NCBI RefSeq assembly: GCF_026239695.1
Contig: NZ_JAPIVS010000002.1
Location: 806,001-870,000 of the forward strand
From: Pedobacter sp. MC2016-15
GTDB lineage: Bacteria; Bacteroidota; Bacteroidia; Sphingobacteriales; Sphingobacteriaceae
Length of the DNA stretch: 64,000 bases
Direction of reading: 5' to 3'
This document shows positions 53,083-64,000 of the stretch, one piece after another. The position numbers were made by a program, and so were the translations under genes. The number at the start of each line of letters is the position of its first letter. Positions within the stretch are counted from its first letter, which is position 1. The notes under the pieces were generated by a model, which saw only the letters and a list, made by a program, of their open reading frames with translations, was not told the DNA's origin and did not search any database.

Positions 53083-53280
53083 ATGGCTAGCGTAGTTCAA
53101 TTTATTAAAGAATCATATGAGGAAATGACCCAGAAGGTTACCTGGCCTACATGGGGAGAGCTGCAAAGCTCTGCTGTGCTGGTACTGGTAGCTTCTTTGA
53201 TTATTGCAATAGTTATCTTTGCAATGGACAAAGGGTCTATGTTTGTTTTGGATACTTTTTATAAATCACTTTCTAATTAA
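53083..53280 (+). CDS. secE: preprotein translocase subunit SecE
   Basis: This 65-residue protein (ATG 53083, 13 bp after tRNA-Trp) has the SecE amphipathic helix (FIKESYEEMTQKVTWPTWGE) and one membrane segment (SAVLVLVASLIIAIVIFAM). It clamps SecY in the translocon. The gene order secE-nusG-rplK-rplA is conserved. Confidence 0.95.
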   Translation: MASVVQFIKESYEEMTQKVTWPTWGELQSSAVLVLVASLIIAIVIFAMDKGSMFVLDTFYKSLSN

Positions 53281-53289
53281 TATTGCTAA

Positions 53290-53832
53290 ATGAACGATCA
53301 GCTAAAATGGTATGTAGTTAGGGCGGTAAGCGGAAAAGAGAAGAAAGTAAAACAATACATTGATTCTGAAATCAGTCGTTTAGGTTTTTCTCATCTCGTT
53401 CCTCAGGTATTGATCCCAATGGAAAAATACTACCAAATGAAAGAAGGAAAGAAGATTGCAAAAGAACGCAATTTTTATCCTGGATACGTTTTGATTGAAG
53501 CGACATTGGATGGTGAGCTGGAACACATTATTAAGAATGTAAACAGTGTTATCGGTTTCTTAGGTGATAAAGGAGGCAATCCGGTTCCTATGCGTCAGGC
53601 AGAGGTTAACCGTATCCTTGGTAAGGTAGATGAAATGAGTCAGCAGGGTGAAACCATGAACGTGGCTTATTATGTTGGAGAGAACGTCAAAGTAATGGAC
53701 GGGCCTTTCAACGGATTTACCGGGGTGATTGAAGAAGTGAACGAAGAGAAAAAGAAACTGAAAGTTATGGTGAAGATCTTTGGACGTAAGACTCCGCTGG
53801 AACTGAACTATATGCAGGTAGAAAAAGAATAG
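53290..53832 (+). CDS. nusG: transcription termination/antitermination factor NusG
   Basis: This 180-residue protein has an N-terminal NGN domain ([18 protein letters not shown], then [10 protein letters not shown]) that binds RNA polymerase. It has a C-terminal KOW domain ([20 protein letters not shown]) for Rho or S10. It lies 9 bp after secE. Confidence 0.97.
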   Translation: MNDQLKWYVVRAVSGKEKKVKQYIDSEISRLGFSHLVPQVLIPMEKYYQMKEGKKIAKERNFYPGYVLIEATLDGELEHIIKNVNSVIGFLGDKGGNPVPMRQAEVNRILGKVDEMSQQGETMNVAYYVGENVKVMDGPFNGFTGVIEEVNEEKKKLKVMVKIFGRKTPLELNYMQVEKE

Positions 53833-53909
53833 AATACTATTATAAAGATCTTAAATGTTACATGCTTCCAACATTTTAACATTGAGTATTACAATTAACA
53901 AAACAGAAA

Positions 53910-54353
53910 ATGGCAAAAGAAGTCAGTGCGCTTGTTAAATTACAAATCAAGGGTGGAGCTGCAAATCCATCGCCACCGGTAGGACCTGCGTTAGGTGCTA
54001 AAGGGGTGAACATTATGGAGTTTTGCAAGCAATTCAATGCTCGTACCCAAGATAAGCCTGGTAAAGTATTACCCGTTGTAATTACTGTTTATGCTGACAA
54101 GTCTTTCGAATTTATCATCAAAACCCCTCCGGTTGCTATCCAGTTAAAGGATGCTACTAAATTAGCGAGTGGTTCTGCTGAGCCCAACCGTAAGAAAGTT
54201 GGTTCGGTGACTTGGGATCAGGTTAAGTCAATTGCTGAAGATAAAATGACTGATTTAAATGCTTTCACTATCGAATCGGCAATGAGTATGGTTGCCGGTA
54301 CAGCACGCAGTATGGGAATCACCGTTAGCGGCGATGCACCCTGGACAAATTAA
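53910..54353 (+). CDS. rplK: 50S ribosomal protein L11
   Basis: This 147-residue protein has an N-terminal domain with [20 protein letters not shown] and a C-terminal rRNA-binding domain. It forms the GTPase-associated centre with 23S rRNA and L10-L12. It is 77 bp after nusG and 23 bp before rplA. Confidence 0.98.
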   Translation: MAKEVSALVKLQIKGGAANPSPPVGPALGAKGVNIMEFCKQFNARTQDKPGKVLPVVITVYADKSFEFIIKTPPVAIQLKDATKLASGSAEPNRKKVGSVTWDQVKSIAEDKMTDLNAFTIESAMSMVAGTARSMGITVSGDAPWTN

Positions 54354-54376
54354 TTAACAAAAAACAGTTTACAACA

Positions 54377-55075
54377 GTGGCTAAATTAACAAAAAATCAA
54401 AAAAAGGCACATGCTAAACTAGAAATCGGTAAAACGTATTCTTTAAAGGATGCGGCTGCTTTGGTAAAAGAAATCACAACTACCAAATTTGATGCTTCGG
54501 TTGATATCGACGTATCTTTGGGTGTTGATCCGCGTAAAGCGAATCAAATGGTTCGTGGTATCGCTACTTTACCACACGGTACAGGTAAAACTGTACGTGT
54601 ATTGGTTCTCTGTAATCCTGACAAGGAAGAAGAAGCTAAAGCAGCAGGTGCAGATTTCGTAGGTTTAGACGAATATGTAGCCAAGATTGAAGGTGGATGG
54701 ACTGATGTTGACATTATTATCACTACTCCTGCTTGTATGGCAAAAGTAGGTAAACTGGGCCGCGTTTTAGGTCCACGTAACCTGATGCCAAACCCTAAAT
54801 CAGGAACTGTTACCAACGAAGTTGGAAAAGCAGTTACTGACGTAAAAGGCGGTAAAATTGATTTTAAAGTTGACAAAAGTGGTATCATTCATGCTTCAGT
54901 AGGAAAAGTATCATTCCCAGCGGAAAAAATATATGAAAATGCATTAGAAGTACTTCAGGTAATTTCTAAGCTTAAACCATCTGCTGCAAAAGGAACTTAT
55001 TTTAAAAGCATTCACGTGTCTTCTACAATGAGCCCTGGAATTGCAATCGAAACTAAATCAGTAGCGGGTATCTAA
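54377..55075 (+). CDS. rplA: 50S ribosomal protein L1
   Basis: This 232-residue protein starts at GTG ([17 protein letters not shown]). It has the L1 signature from [20 protein letters not shown]. It forms the mobile L1 stalk that moves E-site tRNA, and in many bacteria represses its own operon. It precedes rplJ by 2 bp. Confidence 0.98.
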   Translation: MAKLTKNQKKAHAKLEIGKTYSLKDAAALVKEITTTKFDASVDIDVSLGVDPRKANQMVRGIATLPHGTGKTVRVLVLCNPDKEEEAKAAGADFVGLDEYVAKIEGGWTDVDIIITTPACMAKVGKLGRVLGPRNLMPNPKSGTVTNEVGKAVTDVKGGKIDFKVDKSGIIHASVGKVSFPAEKIYENALEVLQVISKLKPSAAKGTYFKSIHVSSTMSPGIAIETKSVAGI

Positions 55076-55077
55076 TT

Positions 55078-55602
55078 ATGAACAGAGAAGAAAAAAACGA
55101 AGTAGTTTCGGCTCTTCAAGAGAAGATGCAGGAATTTGGTAATTTCTATATTGCCGACACATCAAGCTTATCTGTTGAGAAAGTTAACAACATCCGTCGC
55201 AAATGTTTCGAAAGCGGTATTGAAATGCAGGTTGCTAAAAATACTTTGATCAGAAAAGCGATCGAAGGATTGGAAGGCGATAACTCAGATATTTTCGCAG
55301 CTTTAAAAGGCCAGTCAGCGATCTTATTTTCCAAAACAGGTAATGGTCCGGCTAAGCTGATCAAAGCCCTTAGAAAAGCAGGTTCTGATAAACCAGTATT
55401 AAAAGCAGCATTTATTGACACAGCGATCTTTGTTGGAGATAATCATTTAGATGCATTAGTAAGCTTGAAATCAAGAGAAGAGCTTATTGGAGACATCGTT
55501 GGCTTGTTACAATCACCAGCTAAAAATGTTATTTCTGCCCTTAAATCAAGTGGTGGTAAAATCGCAGGAATTGTTAAAACTCTTCAGGAAAGAGAAGGTT
55601 AA
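55078..55602 (+). CDS. rplJ: 50S ribosomal protein L10
   Basis: This 174-residue protein anchors the L7/L12 dimers to the 23S rRNA stalk base. It shows the L10 N-terminal rRNA-binding fold (FYIADTSSLSVEKVNNIRR, MQVAKNTLIRKA) and a C-terminal helix for L12 binding. With only 2 bp after rplA, a separate L10 leader would have to lie inside rplA. Confidence 0.97.
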   Translation: MNREEKNEVVSALQEKMQEFGNFYIADTSSLSVEKVNNIRRKCFESGIEMQVAKNTLIRKAIEGLEGDNSDIFAALKGQSAILFSKTGNGPAKLIKALRKAGSDKPVLKAAFIDTAIFVGDNHLDALVSLKSREELIGDIVGLLQSPAKNVISALKSSGGKIAGIVKTLQEREG

Positions 55603-55665
55603 GGAACACCTTAAAAGTTCTATATTAATAAATTCATTTACGTAAAATATTTAAAACTCTATAAA

Positions 55666-56040
55666 ATGGCAGATTTAAAAGCGTTTGCTGAGCAATTGGT
55701 AAACTTAACAGTTAAAGAAGTTAACGAATTAGCTCAAATCCTTAAAGACGAGTATGGTATCGAACCAGCTGCTGCTGCAGTTGCTGTTGCAGGTCCTGCT
55801 GGTGATGCTGCTCCTGCAGCTGAAGAAAAATCAACTTTTGATGTAATCCTGAAAGAAGCTGGTGGTTCTAAATTAGCAGTTGTTAAGTTGGTTAAAGACT
55901 TAACTGGATTAGGTTTGAAAGAAGCTAAAGATTTAGTTGATGGTGCACCAAAAGAAGTTAAAGCTGGTGTTTCTAAAGACGAAGCTAATGCTTTGAAAAC
56001 TCAATTAGAAGAAGCTGGAGCTGTAGTTGAGATTAAGTAA
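55666..56040 (+). CDS. rplL: 50S ribosomal protein L7/L12
   Basis: This 124-residue acidic protein has the N-terminal dimerisation helices, an Ala-rich hinge ([19 protein letters not shown]) and the C-terminal factor-binding domain ([20 protein letters not shown]). It recruits translational GTPases. It follows rplJ by 63 bp and is followed by a perfect palindrome before rpoB. Confidence 0.98.
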   Translation: MADLKAFAEQLVNLTVKEVNELAQILKDEYGIEPAAAAVAVAGPAGDAAPAAEEKSTFDVILKEAGGSKLAVVKLVKDLTGLGLKEAKDLVDGAPKEVKAGVSKDEANALKTQLEEAGAVVEIK

Positions 56041-56067
56041 TCACTTAATTTTAATATAACTTCAAAC

Positions 56068-56097
56068 ATAGACTCCGACTGTACAGTCGGAGTCTAT
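56068..56097. terminator. 30-bp perfect palindrome between rplL and rpoB
   Basis: ATAGACTCCGACTGT and ACAGTCGGAGTCTAT are perfect 15-bp arms with no spacer. It lies 28 bp after the rplL stop and has no T run behind it. A partial terminator or RNase-processing hairpin separating ribosomal-protein and polymerase genes is the likely role. The next 97 bp to rpoB hold no other clear element. Confidence 0.6.
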
Positions 56098-56194
56098 ACC
56101 TGTTTATATACATTTCATCTAAGTTTGGTTGGTGGGATGTTCACGGCAAACCAAACAAATAGTTTATTCTTAAACTAAATTTAACTTTAGTACC

Positions 56195-59100
56195 TTGGCA
56201 AATAAAGTCGACCAAAGAGTAAATTTTGCACGTAGTAAGCACATCATAGATTACCCAGATTTTCTTGATGTACAGTTGCAATCATTCAGAGAATTTTTCC
56301 AGATAGAAACTACATCAGACAACCGTCACACTGAAGGCTTGTTTAAAGTATTTGCTGAAAACTTTCCAATCACCGACTCCCGGAACATTTTCGTTCTGGA
56401 ATTCCTTGATTATTTTATTGACCCGCCGCGTTATGATATACCTGAGTGTATCGACCGTGGGTTAACTTATAGTGTTCCCTTAAAGGCAAAGTTGAAATTG
56501 TCTTGTAATGATGCGGAACACGAAGATTTTGAAACTATTATTCAGGATGTATATCTGGGAACTATTCCATATATGACTCCTAAAGGTACTTTCGTGATCA
56601 ATGGCGCTGAGCGTGTAATTGTTTCTCAACTACACAGGTCACCAGGTGTGTTTTTCGGCCAGAGCCGTCACACTAACGGTACCAAGCTTTACTCTGCCCG
56701 TGTAATTCCTTTCAAAGGATCATGGATTGAGTTTGCAACTGACGTAAATAACGTCATGTATGCCTACATTGACCGTAAGAAAAAGTTCCCGGTAACGACA
56801 CTGCTTCGTGCAATTGGTTACGATTCTGATAAAGACATTCTGGAGCTGTTCGACCTTGCTGATGAAGTAAAGGTGAGCAAATCTGGTTTGAAAAAATATA
56901 TCGGACGTAAACTTGCTGCAAGGGTACTCAGAAAATGGGTAGAAGATTTTGTGGATGAGGACACTGGTGAGGTTGTATCTATTGACCGTAACGAGGTGAT
57001 CCTTGACAGGGATACTGTTTTAGAAGATGAGCACATTGATATGATCATTGATGCTGGTGTGAAAACGATTATCTTGTCTAAAGATGACGGTGCAAGCCAG
57101 GCTGATTATACAATTATATATAATACATTACAAAAAGATACTTCAAACTCTGAAAAAGAGGCTGTGGAGAACATCTACCGTGCTTTGCGTAACGCAGAAC
57201 CACCTGATGAGGAAACTGCAAGAGGTATCATTGAGCGTCTGTTCTTCTCGGACAAACGTTATGACCTTGGAGATGTAGGACGTTACAGAATCAACCGTAA
57301 GTTGAAAATGGATACGCCTGATCACGTAAAAGTATTGACAAAAGCGGATATCATTGCGATTGTTAAATACCTGATTAAACTGATCAACTCCAAAGAAGAG
57401 GTCGATGATATTGACCACTTGTCAAACCGTCGTGTACGTACAGTAGGTGAGCAGTTATATGCTCAGTTTGGTGTAGGTCTGGCGCGTATGGCCCGTACAA
57501 TCCGTGAGCGGATGAACATCCGTGACAATGAGGTTTTCACACCTACAGACCTGATTAATGCCCGTACTTTATCGTCGGTGATTAATTCATTCTTTGGAAC
57601 AAACCAGTTGTCGCAGTTCATGGACCAAACCAATCCTCTGGCAGAGATTACGCACAAGCGTCGTCTGTCAGCCTTAGGTCCGGGTGGTCTTTCACGTGAG
57701 AGAGCAGGTTTTGAGGTGCGTGACGTTCACTATACCCACTACGGTAGGTTGTGTACAATTGAAACACCAGAGGGACCAAACATTGGTTTGATTTCTTCTC
57801 TTTGTGTACATGCGAAGATCAATACATTAGGATTCATCGAAACACCTTACAAAAAAGTTAAGGATGGTATCGTTTCTGTTGAAGAGGATGTAATTTATCT
57901 TTCTGCTGAAGATGAAGACGGAAAAACTATTGCTCAGGCAAATGCTGAGTATGATGATAAAGGTAACTTCACTACTCCTCGTGTAAAAGCACGTTACGAG
58001 GGTGACTTCCCGATTATTGAGCCTGAGAAATTAGACTTAATGGACGTGGCGCCAAATCAGATTACTTCCATTGCTGCTTCATTAATTCCTTTCCTTGAGC
58101 ATGATGATGCGAACAGGGCCCTGATGGGTTCCAACATGCAACGTCAGGCCGTACCATTGTTACGTCCTGAAGCGCCGATTGTTGGTACTGGTCTGGAAGG
58201 CCGTGTAGCACGCGACTCAAGAACGCTGATCAACGCTGAAGGCGATGGTGTTGTTGAATATGTAGATGCTAACGAAATCACCATTAAATATCAGAGAAAC
58301 GATGGAGATCGTCTGGTATCATTTGAAGGTGACAGCAAAACTTATAAATTAATCAAATTCAAGAAAACCAACCAGAATACTTGTATCAACCTGAAACCAA
58401 TCGTTAAGAAAGGTCAGAAAGTTGTTAAAGGACAAGTTTTATGTGAAGGTTATGCAACTGAAAATGGTGAGCTGGCATTGGGCCGTAACTTAAAAGTAGC
58501 GTTCATGCCTTGGCAGGGATATAACTTTGAGGATGCGATCGTAATCAGTGAGCGTATCGTTCGTGAAGATATCTTTACATCATTGCATATTGAAGAATTT
58601 GAACTTGAAGTGCGTGATACGAAACGCGGGGAAGAGGAATTAACACCAGATATCCCTAACGTTTCTGAAGAAGCAACAAAAGATTTAGATGAAAATGGTA
58701 TTATCCGTATCGGTGCTGAAGTTAAAGAAGGCGATATCCTGATCGGTAAAATTACCCCTAAAGGTGAGTCAGATCCTTCACCGGAAGAGAAATTATTACG
58801 TGCGATCTTTGGAGATAAAGCCGGTGACGTGAAAGATGCATCCCTGAAAACTCCTCCTTCGATCAAAGGTGTGGTAATTGATACCAAATTATTCTCAAGA
58901 GCTAAGAAAACTACTAAGGCTGAAGAAAAAGCAGCTATAGAGAAGTTAGACAAGAAATATAACCTGGCTACAACAAATCTTAAAAACGAACTGGTAGATA
59001 AATTATTCCAGATCGTTAACGGTAAAACATCTCAGGGTGTATACAACGTTTACAAAGAATTGCTGTTTGCTAAAGGTGCTAAGTTTACACAGAAAAGTTT

Positions 59101-59998
59101 AGCTGACCTGGAATTTGCTCACATCAACCCATACAAATGGACTACCGATGATGACAAAAACGATCAGATTAAATTATTGATCCATAACTATGGTATCCGT
59201 GTAAACGAAGAACTGGGTGCTTATAAACGCGATAAATTTGCAATCAGTGTAGGTGATGAGTTGCCTTCAGGAATTGTGCAGATGGCAAAAGTTTATGTAG
59301 CCAAAAAACGTAAATTGAAAGTAGGGGATAAAATGGCGGGACGTCACGGTAATAAGGGTATTGTTGCCCGTATCGTTCGTGATGAAGATATGCCATTCCT
59401 TGATGACGGAACTCCTGTTGATATCGTGTTGAACCCACTGGGTGTACCTTCACGTATGAACCTTGGACAGATCTATGAAACTGTATTGGCATGGGCCGGT
59501 AAAGAACTGGGTGTAAAATTTGCAACTCCGATCTTTGATGGTGCTAAACATGATGAAGTGGAAGAATGGATCGCTAAAGCTGGTGTTCCGGCGTCTGGAA
59601 GAACCTATTTACATAATGGTTTAACGGGTGAGAAATTTGACCAGCCAACTACAGTAGGTATTATCTACATGCTGAAACTGGGCCACATGGTTGATGATAA
59701 GATGCACGCCCGTTCAATCGGACCATACTCATTAATTACACAACAGCCATTGGGTGGTAAAGCCCAGTTTGGAGGTCAGCGTTTTGGTGAGATGGAGGTT
59801 TGGGCATTAGAGGCATTCGGTGCTGCTAATATCCTTCAGGAGATCCTGACTGTGAAGTCGGATGATGTGATCGGAAGGGCCAAAACTTATGAAGCAATTG
59901 TAAAAGGCGAGAACCTGCCGACTCCAGGTGTACCAGAATCATTCAATGTACTGGTACATGAGCTGCGCGGATTAGGTTTAGATATTACGTTAGACTAA
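56195..59998 (+). CDS. rpoB: DNA-directed RNA polymerase subunit beta
   Basis: This 1267-residue subunit is complete, from a TTG start giving [17 protein letters not shown], the usual bacteroidete N-terminus; no ATG is close by in frame. Landmarks are the rifampicin region ([17 protein letters not shown], then [13 protein letters not shown]), the NADP-like flap, [16 protein letters not shown] and the C-terminal clamp [19 protein letters not shown]. The residues of the rifampicin pocket look wild type (Asp in FMDQ, His in THKRR, Ser in RLSAL). Confidence 0.98.
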   Translation: MANKVDQRVNFARSKHIIDYPDFLDVQLQSFREFFQIETTSDNRHTEGLFKVFAENFPITDSRNIFVLEFLDYFIDPPRYDIPECIDRGLTYSVPLKAKLKLSCNDAEHEDFETIIQDVYLGTIPYMTPKGTFVINGAERVIVSQLHRSPGVFFGQSRHTNGTKLYSARVIPFKGSWIEFATDVNNVMYAYIDRKKKFPVTTLLRAIGYDSDKDILELFDLADEVKVSKSGLKKYIGRKLAARVLRKWVEDFVDEDTGEVVSIDRNEVILDRDTVLEDEHIDMIIDAGVKTIILSKDDGASQADYTIIYNTLQKDTSNSEKEAVENIYRALRNAEPPDEETARGIIERLFFSDKRYDLGDVGRYRINRKLKMDTPDHVKVLTKADIIAIVKYLIKLINSKEEVDDIDHLSNRRVRTVGEQLYAQFGVGLARMARTIRERMNIRDNEVFTPTDLINARTLSSVINSFFGTNQLSQFMDQTNPLAEITHKRRLSALGPGGLSRERAGFEVRDVHYTHYGRLCTIETPEGPNIGLISSLCVHAKINTLGFIETPYKKVKDGIVSVEEDVIYLSAEDEDGKTIAQANAEYDDKGNFTTPRVKARYEGDFPIIEPEKLDLMDVAPNQITSIAASLIPFLEHDDANRALMGSNMQRQAVPLLRPEAPIVGTGLEGRVARDSRTLINAEGDGVVEYVDANEITIKYQRNDGDRLVSFEGDSKTYKLIKFKKTNQNTCINLKPIVKKGQKVVKGQVLCEGYATENGELALGRNLKVAFMPWQGYNFEDAIVISERIVREDIFTSLHIEEFELEVRDTKRGEEELTPDIPNVSEEATKDLDENGIIRIGAEVKEGDILIGKITPKGESDPSPEEKLLRAIFGDKAGDVKDASLKTPPSIKGVVIDTKLFSRAKKTTKAEEKAAIEKLDKKYNLATTNLKNELVDKLFQIVNGKTSQGVYNVYKELLFAKGAKFTQKSLADLEFAHINPYKWTTDDDKNDQIKLLIHNYGIRVNEELGAYKRDKFAISVGDELPSGIVQMAKVYVAKKRKLKVGDKMAGRHGNKGIVARIVRDEDMPFLDDGTPVDIVLNPLGVPSRMNLGQIYETVLAWAGKELGVKFATPIFDGAKHDEVEEWIAKAGVPASGRTYLHNGLTGEKFDQPTTVGIIYMLKLGHMVDDKMHARSIGPYSLITQQPLGGKAQFGGQRFGEMEVWALEAFGAANILQEILTVKSDDVIGRAKTYEAIVKGENLPTPGVPESFNVLVHELRGLGLDITLD

Positions 59999-60014
59999 TG
60001 TTGAATTTTTTAAT

Positions 60015-60046
60015 GCTGGAACGGATGCTGTCCGTTCCGGCTTTTT
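60015..60046 (+). terminator. terminator-like hairpin between rpoB and rpoC
   Basis: GCTGGAACGGA and TCCGTTCCGGC form an 11-bp stem (one G-T) with a 5-nt loop, followed by five T. It lies 16 bp after the rpoB stop and 27 bp before rpoC. Since rpoC has no evident promoter here, it must be a partial terminator or a processing site. Confidence 0.7.
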
Positions 60047-60073
60047 AAATTTTCAAATTCAAACAACAGAGCT

Positions 60074-63000
60074 ATGTCTTACAAAAAGGATAATAAATTA
60101 AAAAGCAATTTCACCTCGATTACCATTAGTTTGGCATCGCCGGAGGCTATTTTAGAGCGCTCTAGTGGGGAGGTGTTAAAACCTGAGACTATCAATTACC
60201 GTACATACAAACCAGAACGTGATGGTTTGTTCTGTGAACGTATTTTTGGTCCGGTTAAAGATTACGAATGCCACTGTGGTAAATACAAACGTATCCGTTA
60301 TAAAGGTATTGTTTGTGACCGTTGTGGTGTTGAGGTAACGGAGAAAAAAGTACGCAGAGAGCGTATGGGACATATCAATCTGGTAGTTCCTGTAGCGCAC
60401 ATCTGGTATTTCCGTTCACTGCCAAATAAAATCGGTTATTTATTAGGCCTTCCTACCAAAAGACTTGATTTGATCATTTACTACGAGCGTTATGTAGTTA
60501 TTCAATCAGGTTTAATGGAAGAGCAGGGTATCCAGTATATGGATTTCCTGACAGAGGAAGAGTACCTGGATATCTTAGATAAATTACCAAAAGAAAATCA
60601 ATACCTGGATGATAAAGATCCTAATAAGTTCATCGCCAAAATGGGTGCTGAAGCATTAGAGGATTTATTGAAACGTATTGACCTTGATACTTTATCTTAC
60701 AACCTGCGTCACCAGGCTGCAAACGAGACTTCACAACAACGTAAAAACGAAGCTTTAAAACGCTTACAGGTTGTTGAGGCTTTCCGTGGTGCAAGAACAC
60801 GTATTGAGAACAATCCTGAATGGATGATCATCAAAATTGTTCCTGTTATTCCACCGGAATTACGTCCGTTGGTACCTCTTGAAGGTGGTCGTTTCGCTAC
60901 TTCAGATTTAAATGATCTGTACCGTCGTGTGATTATCCGTAACAACCGTTTAAAACGTTTGATCGAGATCAAAGCACCGGAAGTAATTTTACGTAACGAA
61001 AAACGTATGCTGCAGGAAGCTGTGGATTCGTTATTTGACAACTCACGTAAAGTAAATGCAGTAAAAACTGAAGGTAACCGTGCCTTGAAATCTCTTTCAG
61101 ATATCCTGAAAGGTAAACAAGGACGTTTCCGTCAGAACTTACTGGGTAAACGTGTGGATTATTCAGCACGTTCGGTAATTGTTGTAGGTCCAAACCTGAA
61201 ATTACACGAGTGCGGTTTACCAAAAGATATGGCTGCAGAGCTGTTCAAACCGTTTATCATTCGTAAGATGATAGAAAGAGGTATCGTTAAAACGGTAAAA
61301 TCTGCAAAGAAAATTGTAGACAGAAAAGATCCATTAGTTTGGGATATTCTGGAGAACGTTTTAAAAGGACACCCTGTATTACTGAATCGTGCGCCTACGC
61401 TGCACAGATTGGGTATCCAGTCTTTCCAGCCTAAATTGGTTGAAGGAAAAGCAATCCAGTTACACCCCTTAGTGTGTACTGCATTCAACGCCGATTTTGA
61501 CGGTGACCAGATGGCCGTGCATTTACCGTTAGGTCATGCTGCTATCCTGGAAGCCCAGGTATTGATGTTAGCTGCACACAACATTCTGAACCCTGCAAAT
61601 GGTACGCCAATTACTGTACCATCTCAGGATATGGTTTTGGGTCTTTACTATATCACTAAAGGCCGTAGAACTGATGACAAACGTGTGGTTAAAGGACAGG
61701 ATTCTTCATTCTATTCTCCTGAAGAGGTAATCATTGCTTACAATGAGAAAAGAATCGACCTGCATGCATTTATCAAAGTTAAAGTGAATGTTAAGGATAC
61801 TGACGGAAGTATCGTTAACAGACTAACTGAAACTACTGTTGGACGTGTACTGTTTAACCAAATGGTACCGGAAGAAGTAGGATATATCAATGAATTGCTG
61901 ACCAAGAAATCTTTAAGAGATATCATTGGTGATGTAGTTAAGGTTACCGGTATGGCGCGTGCATCCAGATTCCTGGATGATATTAAAGAGCTTGGTTTCC
62001 AAATGGCATTCAGAGGTGGTTTATCATTTAACCTGCAGGATGTAAACATCCCTGTTGAGAAGCATGCTTTATTAGAGCAGGCTTCGGCAGAGGTTGATGA
62101 GGTAAGGAATAACTATAACATGGGATTCATTACCAACAACGAACGTTACAATCAGATTATCGATATCTGGACCCGTATCAATAACCGTTTAACATCATTC
62201 GTGATGACGCAGTTATCGAGCGATAACCAGGGCTTTAACTCGGTTTACATGATGCTTGACTCAGGAGCACGTGGATCTAAAGAGCAGATTCGTCAGCTTT
62301 GCGGAATGCGTGGTCTGATGGCAAAACCTCAGAAATCAGGTTCAGGTGGTGAGATTATTGAAAACCCGATTCTTTCCAACTTTAAAGAAGGACTGTCAGT
62401 ATTAGAGTACTTTATCTCTACTCACGGTGCTCGTAAAGGTTTGGCGGATACGGCGTTAAAAACTGCGGATGCGGGTTACTTAACCCGTCGTTTGCATGAC
62501 GTAGCGCAGGATATGATCGTAAATTCTGAAGATTGCGGAACTTTGAGAGGTATGTATACTACTGCCCTTAAAGATAACGAGGATATCGTTGAGCCGTTAT
62601 ACGACAGAATTCTGGGACGTATCTCACTGCATGATGTATTTAACCCGATGAACGGTGAATTATTGGTTTCTGCAGGTCAGGATATCGATGAGGATATTGC
62701 GAAAGCGATTGACGAATCACCGGTTGAAGGTGTTGAAATCCGTTCTGTACTGACATGTGAGAACAAGAGGGGTGTTTGTGCATTGTGTTACGGACGTAAC
62801 CTTGCCACTGGTAAACGTGTTCAGAAAGGTGAAGCTGTCGGCGTAATCGCTGCACAGTCGATCGGTGAGCCGGGTACACAGTTAACACTTCGTACATTCC
62901 ACGTGGGTGGTACCGCATCAAACATTGCTGCTGAATCTCAGATCAATGCGAAGTTTGATGGTATCATCGAGTTTGAAAACGTACGTACTGTAGAAACTGA

Positions 63001-64000
63001 AACTGAAGAAGGAACTACACACATTGTACTTGGACGTTCAGGCGAATTTAAAATCGTTGAAGAAGGAACAGGTAAAGTGATCATGACCAACAATATTCCT
63101 TATGGTTCATTCCTTTACATTGAAGAAGGTGCTAAAGTAACCAAAGGCGATAAGATTTGTTCATGGGATCCGTACAATGCGGTTATTATCTCGGAATTTG
63201 CCGGTAAGATTGAATTTGACGCGATCATCGAAGGTGTTACCTTCCGTGAAGAGTCGGATGAGCAAACTGGTCACCGTGAGAAAGTAATTATCGATACACG
63301 TGATAAAACTAAAAACCCTTCTGTAAGGGTACTGGATAAAAAAGGTGAATTGATCAGACAGTATAACATCCCTGTTGGAGCTCACGTTTCAATTGATGAT
63401 GGAGAAGCTGTTAAAACTGGTCAGATCCTGGTTAAGATTCCTCGTGCAACTGGTAAAACAAGAGATATTACGGGTGGTTTACCACGTGTAACTGAATTGT
63501 TTGAGGCACGTAACCCATCTAACCCGGCTGTAGTAACTGAAATTGATGGTGTGGTAACCTTAGGTGGTGTGAAACGTGGTAACCGTGAGATGACTATCGA
63601 ATCGAGAGATGGCGAGGTTAAAAAATATCTGGTTCCATTGTCTAAACACATCCTTGTTCAGGATAATGATTTTGTGAAAGCTGGTATGCCATTATCAGAC
63701 GGATCAATCTCACCTGCGGATATCTTAGCAATCAAAGGACCTGCTGCTGTTCAGGAGTACCTGGTAAATGGTATCCAGGAAGTTTACCGTTTACAGGGTG
63801 TGAAGATCAATGATAAACACTTTGAGGTAATCGTTCACCAGATGATGCAAAAGGTTCACATTGAAGATCCGGGAGATACTACGTTCTTAGAGAATAACTC
63901 TGTAGACCGTTGGGACTTCATGATCGAAAATGATGAGATCTATGACAAAAAAGTTGTAGTTGATGCTGGTGATTCGAATACTGTTAAACCAGGTCAGATC
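60074..64000 (+). CDS. rpoC: DNA-directed RNA polymerase subunit beta', 3'-truncated by the window
   Basis: The frame starts at ATG 60074 ([20 protein letters not shown]) and is open to the window edge: 1309 codons, no stop, so the last part (about 100-120 residues by family length) is missing. The N-terminal zinc finger (CHCGKYKR, then CDRCG) is near residues 67-90. The catalytic NADFDGDQM is at 472-480 with Mg-binding Asp474, Asp476 and Asp478. The trigger-loop region and the second zinc site ([13 protein letters not shown]) are present. Confidence 0.98.
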   Translation, partial: MSYKKDNKLKSNFTSITISLASPEAILERSSGEVLKPETINYRTYKPERDGLFCERIFGPVKDYECHCGKYKRIRYKGIVCDRCGVEVTEKKVRRERMGHINLVVPVAHIWYFRSLPNKIGYLLGLPTKRLDLIIYYERYVVIQSGLMEEQGIQYMDFLTEEEYLDILDKLPKENQYLDDKDPNKFIAKMGAEALEDLLKRIDLDTLSYNLRHQAANETSQQRKNEALKRLQVVEAFRGARTRIENNPEWMIIKIVPVIPPELRPLVPLEGGRFATSDLNDLYRRVIIRNNRLKRLIEIKAPEVILRNEKRMLQEAVDSLFDNSRKVNAVKTEGNRALKSLSDILKGKQGRFRQNLLGKRVDYSARSVIVVGPNLKLHECGLPKDMAAELFKPFIIRKMIERGIVKTVKSAKKIVDRKDPLVWDILENVLKGHPVLLNRAPTLHRLGIQSFQPKLVEGKAIQLHPLVCTAFNADFDGDQMAVHLPLGHAAILEAQVLMLAAHNILNPANGTPITVPSQDMVLGLYYITKGRRTDDKRVVKGQDSSFYSPEEVIIAYNEKRIDLHAFIKVKVNVKDTDGSIVNRLTETTVGRVLFNQMVPEEVGYINELLTKKSLRDIIGDVVKVTGMARASRFLDDIKELGFQMAFRGGLSFNLQDVNIPVEKHALLEQASAEVDEVRNNYNMGFITNNERYNQIIDIWTRINNRLTSFVMTQLSSDNQGFNSVYMMLDSGARGSKEQIRQLCGMRGLMAKPQKSGSGGEIIENPILSNFKEGLSVLEYFISTHGARKGLADTALKTADAGYLTRRLHDVAQDMIVNSEDCGTLRGMYTTALKDNEDIVEPLYDRILGRISLHDVFNPMNGELLVSAGQDIDEDIAKAIDESPVEGVEIRSVLTCENKRGVCALCYGRNLATGKRVQKGEAVGVIAAQSIGEPGTQLTLRTFHVGGTASNIAAESQINAKFDGIIEFENVRTVETETEEGTTHIVLGRSGEFKIVEEGTGKVIMTNNIPYGSFLYIEEGAKVTKGDKICSWDPYNAVIISEFAGKIEFDAIIEGVTFREESDEQTGHREKVIIDTRDKTKNPSVRVLDKKGELIRQYNIPVGAHVSIDDGEAVKTGQILVKIPRATGKTRDITGGLPRVTELFEARNPSNPAVVTEIDGVVTLGGVKRGNREMTIESRDGEVKKYLVPLSKHILVQDNDFVKAGMPLSDGSISPADILAIKGPAAVQEYLVNGIQEVYRLQGVKINDKHFEVIVHQMMQKVHIEDPGDTTFLENNSVDRWDFMIENDEIYDKKVVVDAGDSNTVKPGQI

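Overview
The window comes from a Bacteroidota chromosome, most likely Sphingobacteriaceae and Pedobacter-like. The support is a SusC/SusD pair, many TonB-dependent receptors, -7 boxes of the form TAnnTTTG, near absence of Shine-Dalgarno sequences except before rpsU and hpf, RNase Y next to zapA, and bacteroidete-style proteins throughout. This assignment is by recognition; no database search was run. There is no phage, transposase, CRISPR array or rRNA operon in the window.

Layout. (1) 1-9475: the end of a susC, then susD, a surface lipoprotein, ornithine aminotransferase, a lipoprotein amidohydrolase and a PaiB-like flavoprotein on the + strand, closed by a convergent AraC regulator. (2) 9906-15539: a tightly packed five-gene operon of GH29 glycosidase, GntP-family permease, RidA, a D-serine dehydratase/D-threonine aldolase-type PLP enzyme and a renal-type dipeptidase. 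The last four fit D-amino-acid and dipeptide catabolism. (3) 15629-18785: two tandem paralogues of unknown function, each with an internal repeat, then an XRE regulator, a DinB-like protein and thymidine kinase. (4) 18922-28005: an acidic protein, the mreBCD-mrdA-rodA elongasome operon and purN-purH. (5) 28006-34550: a large palindrome, rpsT, radC, pheT, a coiled-coil protein, zapA, a 6S-type RNA and rny. (6) 34644-44645: a DUF962 protein, two large TonB-dependent receptors with companion lipoproteins, a decayed AAA/DUF4143 gene and an orphan small-RNA candidate. (7) 44662-50967: an OlsF-like acyltransferase, a helix-hairpin-helix protein, apt, an acyl-CoA dehydrogenase, rpsU, xerC and hpf. 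(8) 51145-64000: tRNA-Thr, Tyr, Gly, Thr, tuf, tRNA-Trp, secE, nusG, rplKAJL, rpoB and most of rpoC.

The most interesting signals are regulatory. Three promoters (35164-35282, 40368-40463, 44493-44559) carry tandem TTAA-type half-sites in 11-bp steps. In each, the last half-site lies exactly 14 nt before a -7 box. This is the architecture expected for an OmpR/PhoB-family activator. Two of them drive TonB-dependent receptors and the third drives a short terminator-ended transcript with no gene. Also notable are strong Shine-Dalgarno sequences only on rpsU and hpf, a candidate 6S RNA with a 21-bp closing stem, a possible attenuator just before rny, and a 193-bp imperfect palindrome between purN and rpsT.
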